A stretch of DNA of 16,331 nt from Anaerolineales bacterium (GTDB lineage Bacteria > Chloroflexota > Anaerolineae > 4572-78 > NAK82), in contig JAHELX010000041.1 of NCBI GenBank assembly GCA_024643945.1, forward strand, positions 1 to 16,331, given 5' to 3'. The notes under the pieces are model-generated. The model saw nothing but the letters and a program-made list of their open reading frames with translations. It was not told the origin of the DNA and made no database searches. How positions within the stretch are numbered: the first letter of the stretch is position 1; the number at the start of each line of letters is the position of its first letter. This document shows positions 1 to 6,216 of this stretch, one piece after another. A program made the position numbers and the translations under genes.

Positions 1-459
1 CTGTGGGCTTATCTGCGCAACCCGGCTTTCAAGCATGAAGGCGTAGACTACCATGATGCGGCCGACCTGACCGGGCAGGCCAATCACCTGGGCGTCACCA
101 TCGAGGCCGACATCATCAAGCAGAAGCAGGCCGAAAACAACGGCGGCTACACCGCCATCAAGTTCGGCAGAACAAACCCCAAAGTATACAGTGAACTGAC
201 TAGCGATCATCCCATTGACCTGGTGCGCTACCAGGTGGCCAACTGCTATATGGGCCGGGCGGGCATGATCAACTCGGGCGGTGCCTCGGGGGAAAACGAC
301 CTGGCCCAGGCAGTGCGCACGGCGGTCATCAACAAGCGCGCCGGCGGTATGGGCCTCATCAGTGGGCGCAAATCTTTCCAGAAGCCGATGGAAGAGGGCG
401 TCAAACTGCTCAACGCCATTCAAGACGTGTACCTGTCGGGCGATGTGACCGTCGCCTGA
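1..459 (+). CDS. fbaB: Class I fructose-bisphosphate aldolase, 3' part (truncated by window edge)
   Basis: The open frame begins at base 1 and runs 152 codons to TGA at 457-459, so the N-terminal part lies outside the window. The enzyme reversibly cleaves fructose-1,6-bisphosphate to DHAP and glyceraldehyde-3-phosphate in the cytoplasm (glycolysis/gluconeogenesis) through a Schiff-base lysine. The fragment matches, from memory, the C-terminal half of the DhnA/FbaB family: [58 protein letters not shown] and NAIQDVYL. The lysine in ADIIKQK (fragment residue 40, bases 118-120) is the likely Schiff-base residue by family alignment. The reading frame is intact with no frameshift. Shorter ORFs starting at the internal ATG at 223 are only part of this gene. 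The gene is followed by a GC-rich palindrome and shows no link to the ABC operon downstream. Confidence 0.93.
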   Translation: MWAYLRNPAFKHEGVDYHDAADLTGQANHLGVTIEADIIKQKQAENNGGYTAIKFGRTNPKVYSELTSDHPIDLVRYQVANCYMGRAGMINSGGASGENDLAQAVRTAVINKRAGGMGLISGRKSFQKPMEEGVKLLNAIQDVYLSGDVTVA

Positions 460-470
460 TGCCTGGTGTC

Positions 471-498
471 GTAGGGGCGCGGCACGCCGCGCCCCTAC
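471..498. repeat. Perfect 12-bp palindrome after fbaB
   Basis: The arms GTAGGGGCGCGG (471-482) and CCGCGCCCCTAC (487-498) are perfect reverse complements around a 4-nt loop, CACG. The hairpin starts 12 bp after the aldolase stop codon. There is no T-run on either side, so it is not a canonical intrinsic terminator. It looks like a dispersed REP-like palindrome that may protect or end the fbaB mRNA. That it is dispersed in the genome is inference. Confidence 0.7.
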
Positions 499-523
499 AA
501 GAGGCAAAATCCTCGCAATTGTT

Positions 524-540
524 CCCCTGCCGGTCAGGGG
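524..540. other. Second small hairpin in the fbaB 3' region
   Basis: CCCCTG (524-529) pairs with CAGGGG (535-540) around loop CCGGT. It lies 26 bp after the larger palindrome and also lacks a T-run. It may add to 3'-end stability of fbaB mRNA or belong to the same repeat cluster. Bases 541-640 show nothing recognisable. Confidence 0.4.
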
Positions 541-640
541 GCGGTTCGTTGCCGATTCTTAGGATCCATAAAAGAATAAGTTCCCACACTTCCAACCGTT
601 TTCCCCACGAAATCCGTCACAAATGTACGAAGTTGTTTAT

Positions 641-689
641 TTAAGGATCCTTAACAAATTTTTAATCCTGTTTTAATCTGCCTTTAATC
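641..689. promoter_or_regulatory. Array of 11-bp TTAA direct repeats, PhoB/PhoP-type operator candidate
   Basis: TTAA occurs at 651, 662, 673 and 684, a period of exactly 11 bp. The last three are identical heptamers, TTTAATC, at 661-667, 672-678 and 683-689, and the first unit reads TTAACA. A perfect palindrome TTAAGGATCCTTAA (641-654) overlaps the left end. Tandem repeats with 11-bp period, one per helical turn, are the known binding pattern of PhoB/PhoP and other OmpR-family regulators; the Bacillus PhoP box is TTAACA-like. Assignment to a Pho regulator is inference. The local sequence is AT-rich within GC-rich DNA, as expected for a promoter region. No clear -10 element could be fixed downstream. 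Confidence 0.5.
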
Positions 690-719
690 ATTTTCTGACA
701 AGATCAAAGGCGTGTTATT

Positions 720-857
720 GCGCAAGAATTAGACGTTCAGCAACATCTGCTTGTTTGCCAGCATGGTCCGCACGAGCAGGATAATTTCCTGTTGGGAAGT
801 ATAGCAGTTAAGGCAACTCCCCTTACCCCGCCCGTCCCTGGATCGGCGGGGTCTTTA
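720..857 (+). ncRNA. Candidate small structured RNA or 5' leader ending in a terminator hairpin
   Basis: Four non-overlapping helices can be drawn in order: 746-754 with 772-780 (nine pairs including G-U); TTCC 786-789 with GGAA 795-798; TAAGG 809-813 with CCTTA 821-825; and the terminator-like stem 825-832 with 845-852 (sharing base 825). The stretch lies just after the 11-bp repeat array and codes for no convincing protein. It could be an independent small RNA under that operator, or the attenuated leader of the ABC operon. I recognise no known RNA family. The boundaries are approximate and this is inference from base pairing alone. Confidence 0.3.
825..857 (+). terminator. Terminator-like hairpin upstream of the ABC operon
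   Basis: ACCCCGCC (825-832) pairs perfectly with GGCGGGGT (845-852) around a 12-nt loop. It is followed by CTTTA (853-857), which is only a weak T-run. It would end a short transcript started near the 11-bp repeats, or act as an attenuator about 90 nt before the ABC ATPase start codon. The weak T-run lowers confidence. Confidence 0.45.
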
Positions 858-869
858 CGTCATGTGCCC

Positions 870-921
870 AGCAAATCTGCGAGATAGCGAATGGTGAAAT
901 TCGCTCATTCACCTATTTGCT
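870..921 (+). promoter_or_regulatory. Interlocked inverted repeats: potential pseudoknot in the 5' leader
   Basis: Three perfect complementary pairs are packed into 52 nt. AGCAAAT (870-876) pairs with ATTTGCT (915-921), AGCGAAT (886-892) pairs with ATTCGCT (899-905), and the exact six-base loop of that inner hairpin, GGTGAA (893-898), is complementary to TTCACC (908-913). As RNA this would be an H-type pseudoknot closed by an outer 7-bp helix. It ends 12 nt before the ribosome binding site AGGAGGA (934-940) of the ABC ATPase. This geometry suits a riboswitch or protein-binding leader that controls translation. I match it to no known riboswitch class. It could instead be overlapping DNA operators. 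Confidence 0.45.
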
Positions 922-947
922 TCTAGTTCTGTCAGGAGGAGACCCAG

Positions 948-1868
948 ATGATCGAAGTCGTTGATTTGACCAAAGCCTACGGCCCTATCGAGGCGCTGAG
1001 AGGCATCACCTTTCGAGTGGCACCCGGCGAGGTTGTCGGTCTGCTTGGCCCAAACGGCGCCGGTAAAACGACGGCCATCAGGATAATAACCGGCTACCTG
1101 CAGCCCGACAGCGGCACGGTGCAGGTAGACGGTCTGGACGTGTCGACCCACACCCGCGAGGTTCAGGCGCGTATTGGCTACCTGCCAGAAAATGCACCCC
1201 TTTACCCCGAGTTGTCGGTCCAGGCTTATCTGAGGATGATGGCTGACTTGCGCGAGATCCCCCGGGAGGAGCAACCGGCTCGGCTGTCTGAGGCGATTTA
1301 CGCCACCAGCCTGGCCGATCACCTGACCCGCCCCATTGGACACCTCAGTAAGGGCTACCGGCAACGGGTTGGGGTGGCCCAGGCCATCCTGCATAAGCCG
1401 CAGTTGCTGATCTTAGACGAGCCGACGGTGGGGCTGGATCCTACCCAAATCATCGAAATGCGCCACCTGATTCGTCGCCTGGCCCGCAATAGCACCATCC
1501 TCTTCTCTTCTCACATCCTCTCCGAAGTCGAGGCCGTCTGTGACCGGGTCATCATCATTATGAACGGCCAGGTTAAGGCTGACGCCCACCTGGCGGAGTT
1601 GTCTGCCACCTCTGACGCCATTCTGGTCCTGCAAAAAGAGGCGGCCGGCGTCGAGCGTGCCCTCCGGTCGCTTGTGGGTGTACGTAAGGTTGAGTCGGCC
1701 CGCACCCCCGATGGTCACCCGGCTTATCGCGTCCTGGGAAAGGACGAGGCGGATCTTTGTCCGGCCATCTACAATCTGGCCCGTCAGGAAAGCTGGCCCG
1801 TGCGCGAGCTGCGACCTGATGTCCGCACCCTGGAGAGCGTCTTTAATCAACTGGCAACTACTGCGTAA
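948..1868 (+). CDS. ABC transporter ATP-binding protein, GldA/CcmA-like
   Basis: This 306-aa cytoplasmic ATPase powers the membrane permease encoded next. Visible motifs are Walker A GPNGAGKT (34-41), YLPEN at the Q-loop position (78-82, with the LPE form usual in NatA/GldA relatives), signature LSKGYRQRVG (133-142), Walker B LLILDEP with the catalytic Glu at 158, a D-loop (GLDP), and a switch histidine in SSHILSE (residue 189). Residues after about 215 form the C-terminal extension common in ABC-2-type ATPases. The ATG at 948 has a strong ribosome binding site, AGGAGGA at 934-940, with 7-nt spacing. The stop lies inside the left arm of an inverted repeat (1863-1957). Together with the GldF/GldG fusion and the DUF4340 protein it forms one operon. 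The substrate is unknown; in Bacteroidota, GldA works with GldF and GldG in gliding, but most relatives outside that phylum are uncharacterised. Confidence 0.93.
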   Translation: MIEVVDLTKAYGPIEALRGITFRVAPGEVVGLLGPNGAGKTTAIRIITGYLQPDSGTVQVDGLDVSTHTREVQARIGYLPENAPLYPELSVQAYLRMMADLREIPREEQPARLSEAIYATSLADHLTRPIGHLSKGYRQRVGVAQAILHKPQLLILDEPTVGLDPTQIIEMRHLIRRLARNSTILFSSHILSEVEAVCDRVIIIMNGQVKADAHLAELSATSDAILVLQKEAAGVERALRSLVGVRKVESARTPDGHPAYRVLGKDEADLCPAIYNLARQESWPVRELRPDVRTLESVFNQLATTA

Positions 1869-1957
1869 AACGTAAATCGTCTGGCGTGAATCACGCTGCG
1901 CGACCTGTCACATCCTAACAAGGTTTGCTTGCGGATACTGCGCGTTACGTTTTACGC
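1863..1957. repeat. Inverted repeat filling the spacer between the ABC ATPase and permease genes
   Basis: GCGTAAAACGTAA (1863-1875) and TTACGTTTTACGC (1945-1957) are perfect 13-bp reverse complements. Between them lies a small hairpin, GCGTG 1884-1888 with CACGC 1892-1896, and the word TCACGC recurs at 1959-1964. The left arm supplies the last sense codon (GCG) and the stop codon TAA of the ATPase gene. The spacer is therefore probably a mobile or dispersed palindromic element that inserted at the gene's 3' end, or a folded mRNA spacer that tunes expression of the two genes. No clear target duplication was seen. Confidence 0.6.
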
Positions 1958-1989
1958 CTCACGCATTATCGAATACAGGAGGAGAACCT

Positions 1990-4944
1990 ATGAAGCAGTC
2001 CCTGGCTATCGTCCGCAAAGAGCTTAACGGTTATTTCAGCTCACCCATGGCGCTCATCTTTGTGGGCGTTTTTCTGGCCGCCACGCTTTTCACCTTTTTC
2101 TGGGCCGACGCCTTTTTTGCCCGCGGCATCGCTGACGTCCGCCCTATGTTCCGCTGGATGCCGATTTTGATGATCTTTTTGGTTGCCGCACTCACCATGC
2201 GCCAGTGGAGCGAGGAGCAGCAGACCGGCACGCTGGAAACGTTGCTCACCCTGCCGGCTCGCCTGGTTCAGTTAGTGCTGGGTAAATTCCTGGCTGTGAT
2301 GATCCTGATCATCGTGACGTTAGCTTTGACCCTCTTCCTGCCGATTACCGTTTCCTTATTAGGCAATCTGGATTGGGGGCCGGTGGTGGGCGGTTATCTG
2401 GCCGCAATCCTGATGGCCGCTGCCTACGTGGCTATCGGCCTGTTTGTCTCGTCCCGAACCGACAACCAGATTGTCGCTCTGATCCTGACCGTGTTGGTGG
2501 GGGGCCTGTTCTATCTGGTCGGTTCCCGGGGTGTCACCGACTTTGTTGGTGACAACGTGGCTGAGATTCTGCGGGCCATCGGTTCCGGCAGCCGCTTCGA
2601 AAGCATCGAACGCGGCGTCATCGACGTACGCGACCTGATCTACTATCTCTCGCTCACCGCCTTCTTTCTGAGCCTCAATGTGGTCTCCCTGGATAGCAAA
2701 CGCTGGAGCACGGGCGAGCACACGTTGCCCCATCGCCGCGGCCTGATGCTGACCGTTGCCTTGATCGGGCTAAATTTAGTGGCGCTCAACGTCTGGCTCT
2801 ACCCCTTGAGTGTTGCCCGCATCGACATGACCGCGCAGAAAGAATATAGCCTTTCCCAAACGACCCGTGATATGCTCAGCAATTTGCAGGAGCCGCTCTT
2901 GATCCGCGGGTACTTTAGCGAAAAGACCCATCCCCTGCTGGCTCCCCTGGTACCTGCCATCCGCGACATGTTGCAAGAGTATCAGATTGCCTCCAACGGC
3001 AAAGTGGTCGTAGAAATTGTCGACCCGCTCAAGGACCCGGAAAAGGAGGCCGAAGCCAACCAGACTTACGGCATCCAGCCGACTCCCCTCCAGGCTGCGG
3101 ACCGCTATGGGGCTTCAGTCGTCAACGCCTACTTTGACATTCTGATCCGTTACGGTGATCAGAACGTGGTTCTCAACTTCCGGGACCTGATTGAGGTCCA
3201 GCCCCAACCGAACGGCCAGGTAGATGTGCGTTTGCGCAACCTGGAATATGACCTGACGCGATCCATTAAGAAGGTAGTCTACGGTTTTCAAAGCGTGGAT
3301 TCGGTCCTGGCGGCCATGGACAAGCCGGTCAAGTTGACGCTCTACGCCACACCCAGTACCCTGCCGGATTGGCTTCAAGCGGCTCCAGACACGATTCAAA
3401 AGGTGGCGAAAGATATTGAAGCCAAATCTAACGGCAAATTTACCTTTGAGAGCGTGGATCTGGATGCACCCAATAGCCCGGTCAACCGCCAGACCATGGT
3501 CGACCAGTATGGACTACAGCCCATCGCCGCTTCTCTCTTCTCCAACCAGACCTATTATTTGCATATGATCATGCAAATTGGCGACCAGGTCCAATTGGTC
3601 ACCCCGTCCGGCGATTTGAGCGAAGCTGATGTGCGTACCAGCATCGAGTCGGCTCTCAAGCGCGGCTCTTCGGGTTTCCTCAAAGTGGTTGGCTTCTGGA
3701 CCCCACCCGATCAGCCGATGCAAAACGCCTTCGGCCAGCAACAACCCTCGTTTAAGAGCTATCAAACCATCGTCCAACAACTGGGCCAGGATTACACTGT
3801 ACAGAACGTCGATTTGTCCAGCGGGCAGGTACCGTCTAATGTGGATGTACTGGTGGTAATCGCCCCGCAAGGGATGAGCGACACAGAACGCTATGCCGTC
3901 GACCAATACCTGATGCGCGGCGGTTCGGTGGTAGTAGCGGCTGGTAACTACATCCTTAACCCGGATCCGATGACCGGCAACCTGGGCGTGCAGCCCGTTG
4001 AGGGTGGTCTACAAGATATGTTGGCCAGCTACGGCATCACGGTCACCCAGGCGTTGGTGATGGATCCCCAAAACGAGCCTTTCCCGGTGCAGGTCAGTCG
4101 TAATGTGGGCGGCATGCAGGTGCGCGAGATTCAGGCCATGAACTACCCCTTCTTCGTGGACGTCCGGCCTGATGGCATGGACCGGCAGAGCCCCATTCTG
4201 GCCAACCTGCCGGCTGTAACCTTGAACTGGGCCTCCCCGGTAGTGGTCGACCCGGACAAGAATGCGCAGCGGAAAGTGACCACGCTGCTCAAATCCAGTT
4301 CGGGCTCGTGGTTGCGTACTGACACCAACATTCAGCCCGACCTGCAAGCTTACCCTGAGATGGGATTCCCGGTCGACGGCGATCAGGCGTCGCACCCGCT
4401 GGCTGTCTCCGTGCAGGGCGTCTTCCAGAGCTACTTTAAGGGCAAGCCTTCGCCGCTCCAGGCCCCGGAGACGAGCGACACCGGAACCGGCAGCGCTGGC
4501 GCCAACCCAACGCCGACTCCCACCAGCCAGCCGAGTCAGATCATCGGGACGATTGAGAGTTCGCCCGACACGGCCCGCCTGGTCGTCATCGGCAGTGCCG
4601 AGTTCCTGAACGACATCGTTTTTGACCTTTCTGCCAACCTGACCCACGACCGCTACATGAACAGCTTGCAGTTCCTGCAAAACACTGTAGATTGGTCGGT
4701 GGAGGACCTGGATTTGCTCAGCATCCGCTCGCGAGGCACGTCCGCCCGTATACTCAATCCACTTACAGAAGGCCAGCAGTCGTTCTGGGAAGGCTTGAAC
4801 TATGCCCTGGCATTGTTGGCCGTGCTCGGCATCGGCGTAATGTGGCGGGTGCGGAAACAAAATGAGCAGCCCATGGAACTGGTGCCCCAGAGCGTGGCCT
4901 CCGATGGCGACAAAAAGCAGTCAGCCAGCGCAGTTAGTCACTAG
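1990..4944 (+). CDS. Fused ABC-2 permease and GldG-like extracytoplasmic protein
   Basis: This 984-aa protein joins two parts that are separate GldF and GldG proteins in Bacteroidota. Residues 1-235 form an ABC-2-type permease with hydrophobic segments near 21-45, 56-70, 97-120, 133-153, 160-177 and 215-233, and the motif EEQQTGTLETLLTLP (75-89). A further membrane segment at about 250-271 leads into RIDMTAQKEYSLS (277-289), the hallmark entry to GldG-type domains. A large outer region follows to about residue 930, then one C-terminal membrane helix (936-953) and a charged tail. The outer region seems to contain two related modules, about 302-402 and 448-545 (YGIQPTPLQAADRYGAS compared with YGLQPIAASLFSN). 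A TPTPTSQP linker sits near 840-848. The start ATG has ribosome binding site AGGAGGAG (1977-1984). It works with the ATPase upstream; the substrate is unknown. Confidence 0.9.
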   Translation: MKQSLAIVRKELNGYFSSPMALIFVGVFLAATLFTFFWADAFFARGIADVRPMFRWMPILMIFLVAALTMRQWSEEQQTGTLETLLTLPARLVQLVLGKFLAVMILIIVTLALTLFLPITVSLLGNLDWGPVVGGYLAAILMAAAYVAIGLFVSSRTDNQIVALILTVLVGGLFYLVGSRGVTDFVGDNVAEILRAIGSGSRFESIERGVIDVRDLIYYLSLTAFFLSLNVVSLDSKRWSTGEHTLPHRRGLMLTVALIGLNLVALNVWLYPLSVARIDMTAQKEYSLSQTTRDMLSNLQEPLLIRGYFSEKTHPLLAPLVPAIRDMLQEYQIASNGKVVVEIVDPLKDPEKEAEANQTYGIQPTPLQAADRYGASVVNAYFDILIRYGDQNVVLNFRDLIEVQPQPNGQVDVRLRNLEYDLTRSIKKVVYGFQSVDSVLAAMDKPVKLTLYATPSTLPDWLQAAPDTIQKVAKDIEAKSNGKFTFESVDLDAPNSPVNRQTMVDQYGLQPIAASLFSNQTYYLHMIMQIGDQVQLVTPSGDLSEADVRTSIESALKRGSSGFLKVVGFWTPPDQPMQNAFGQQQPSFKSYQTIVQQLGQDYTVQNVDLSSGQVPSNVDVLVVIAPQGMSDTERYAVDQYLMRGGSVVVAAGNYILNPDPMTGNLGVQPVEGGLQDMLASYGITVTQALVMDPQNEPFPVQVSRNVGGMQVREIQAMNYPFFVDVRPDGMDRQSPILANLPAVTLNWASPVVVDPDKNAQRKVTTLLKSSSGSWLRTDTNIQPDLQAYPEMGFPVDGDQASHPLAVSVQGVFQSYFKGKPSPLQAPETSDTGTGSAGANPTPTPTSQPSQIIGTIESSPDTARLVVIGSAEFLNDIVFDLSANLTHDRYMNSLQFLQNTVDWSVEDLDLLSIRSRGTSARILNPLTEGQQSFWEGLNYALALLAVLGIGVMWRVRKQNEQPMELVPQSVASDGDKKQSASAVSH

Positions 4945-5005
4945 TACCCCGTCACAGGGATTATGATATGATACAGATTACGCCCATGAGGCCGAATCCA
5001 GCTTA

Positions 5006-5037
5006 TCAAAATCACTTTGATGGGGCAATAGCCCATC
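5006..5037 (+). other. Two small hairpins before the DUF4340 gene
   Basis: TCAAA (5006-5010) pairs with TTTGA (5016-5020), and GATGGG (5019-5024) pairs with CCCATC (5032-5037). The two overlap by two bases. They end 3 nt before the ribosome binding site GGAGGAG (5041-5047) and lie in a 111-bp spacer after the permease gene. They may modulate translation of the third operon gene, but short hairpins like these can arise by chance. Confidence 0.3.
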
Positions 5038-5055
5038 TTTGGAGGAGAAACAACT

Positions 5056-6042
5056 ATGAACAGACGTAATCAGATTTTAGGCGCAGTTCTAGTCGTCCAA
5101 ATCGTGGTGGGGGCCCTGGTTTTTTGGCCTCGGTCGACTACCAGCGCTGGATCTGGCCCACTTTTTGCCGATTTCAAGGCGGCTGATGTGGTCAACCTGA
5201 CGATCAGCGACGCCAACGGCGAACACATCACGCTGACCAAGAGCGGGGACAACTGGGTCCTACCTGAGGCCGGCGATTATCCAGCCGACAGCACCAAAAT
5301 CGTACCCTTGCTAAACAAGATCGAGAGCCTGAAGACCAACCGGCTGGTCACGCAGACGGAGGCCAGCCACAAGCGACTCAAGGTAGCCAGCGATGATTTC
5401 AATCGCTTGATTGAAGTCAAGCTGCAAGACGGAACCAGCCACAAGCTCTATCTGGGTAGTACGGCTGGGGTCAGCACCACGCACATTCGCGCCGATGATC
5501 AGTCCGAAGTCTATCTGGCGAGCAATCTGTCCAGTTGGGATGTAAATACCCAGGCCTCCGCCTGGATCGATACCCTCTATTTCACCGTCCCGCAGACTGC
5601 TACCGTTGCTCTGACACTGGAAAATCAGAACGGTACCTTCGAGTTTGAGAAAGAGGGCGATAACTGGACCATGAAGGGATTGGCCGGGGATGAGAAGTTG
5701 AACGTCAACAATGTGACTGCTCTGGTCAACCAGGCTACTGCTGTGCAGATGGTCAGCCCCATTGGCAAGGAGAGCCAGGATTCGTTTGGGCTGGACGCCC
5801 CTCTAGCCATCGTCACGCTCAAGACCAAAGAGGGCGATCAGGAGAAGACATATACCCTAAAAATCGGGGCAAAGAGCGACGATGGCAACAGTTACGTGGC
5901 CAGTTCGTCCGAGTCGCCCTACTATGTCCGGGTGGCCGAATACCTGGAAAAGAGTTTTGGCGAAAAAACCCGGGACGACTTTCTTGAACTGCCGCCTACA
6001 CCCACCCCGACTGCCGGCTCTGAGTCAGCCCCAACCCCGTAG
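5056..6042 (+). CDS. DUF4340-type membrane-anchored protein of the Gld-like ABC operon
   Basis: This 328-aa protein has a short charged N-terminus and one membrane anchor at about 9-24, so the rest probably lies outside the membrane. The body looks like two copies of the DUF4340 fold: residues about 35-175 contain SGDNWVLPEAGDYPADSTKI, and about 180-310 contain EGDNWTMKGLAGDEKLNVNN. Each copy has a GDNW turn followed by a helix (IVPLLNKIESLKTNRLV compared with VTALVNQATAVQMVSPIG). The C-terminus is a TPTPT-type low-complexity tail. DUF4340 genes often sit next to GldF/GldG-like genes, and here the gene is third in the operon behind ribosome binding site GGAGGAG (5041-5047). It is probably an accessory partner of the fused permease; its biochemical role is not known. 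Confidence 0.87.
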   Translation: MNRRNQILGAVLVVQIVVGALVFWPRSTTSAGSGPLFADFKAADVVNLTISDANGEHITLTKSGDNWVLPEAGDYPADSTKIVPLLNKIESLKTNRLVTQTEASHKRLKVASDDFNRLIEVKLQDGTSHKLYLGSTAGVSTTHIRADDQSEVYLASNLSSWDVNTQASAWIDTLYFTVPQTATVALTLENQNGTFEFEKEGDNWTMKGLAGDEKLNVNNVTALVNQATAVQMVSPIGKESQDSFGLDAPLAIVTLKTKEGDQEKTYTLKIGAKSDDGNSYVASSSESPYYVRVAEYLEKSFGEKTRDDFLELPPTPTPTAGSESAPTP

Positions 6043-6102
6043 CCAGGCTGGTGCGTTCAGATTTGGGGTAAATTACGCCGTAGAGGCCGGAGTCGAGGCT
6101 TC

Positions 6103-6132
6103 CCCGGCCCGCTGGCGCCAGCCAGGGCGGGC
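6103..6132. repeat. 30-bp GC-rich repeat, copy 1 (intergenic)
   Basis: The repeat starts CCCGGCCCGC and ends CAGGGCGGGC, with the self-complementary core TGGCGCCA between. A near-identical 30-bp copy lies at 8254-8283 inside the YfhO gene. The first ten bases of the two copies are identical, the last ten differ at one position, and the middle differs by small indels. The pair shows a dispersed palindromic repeat family. Confidence 0.6.
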
Positions 6133-6175
6133 AGCCGATTGTTTTCGGGTCAACCCAGCTAGTCGGTCAGGGTTT

Positions 6176-6216
6176 GGACCTCCGAGGTTCTCAGAGACCT
6201 CGGAGGTCCTTTTTTT
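6176..6216 (+). terminator. Strong intrinsic terminator of the ABC operon
   Basis: GGACCTCCGAGG (6176-6187) pairs perfectly with CCTCGGAGGTCC (6198-6209), followed by seven T residues (6210-6216). It ends the three-gene plus-strand operon 134 bp after the DUF4340 stop codon. The right arm and T-run also encode the last codons and stop of the convergent minus-strand YfhO gene. There is no T-run on the minus side, so it acts on plus-strand transcripts only. Confidence 0.93.

Noticed and set aside
459..644. 61-aa ORF after fbaB
   Set aside because: It runs through two palindromes and an AT-rich regulatory region, and the product is not protein-like.
763..804. 13-residue leader peptide (MVRTSRIISCWEV) before the terminator-like hairpin
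   Set aside because: No ribosome binding site precedes it, and no run of one amino acid suggests attenuation control.
909..1394. 161-aa antisense ORF over the ABC ATPase gene
   Set aside because: It overlaps a gene with all ABC motifs and has no family signature or ribosome binding site of its own.
4009..4860. 283-aa antisense ORF within the permease fusion gene
   Set aside because: It has no recognisable domain and is explained by frame bias of the GC-rich sense gene.
4961..4974. TATGAT-like -10 elements in the spacer before the DUF4340 gene
   Set aside because: No acceptable -35 box lies at 16-18 bp, so an internal promoter is not supported.
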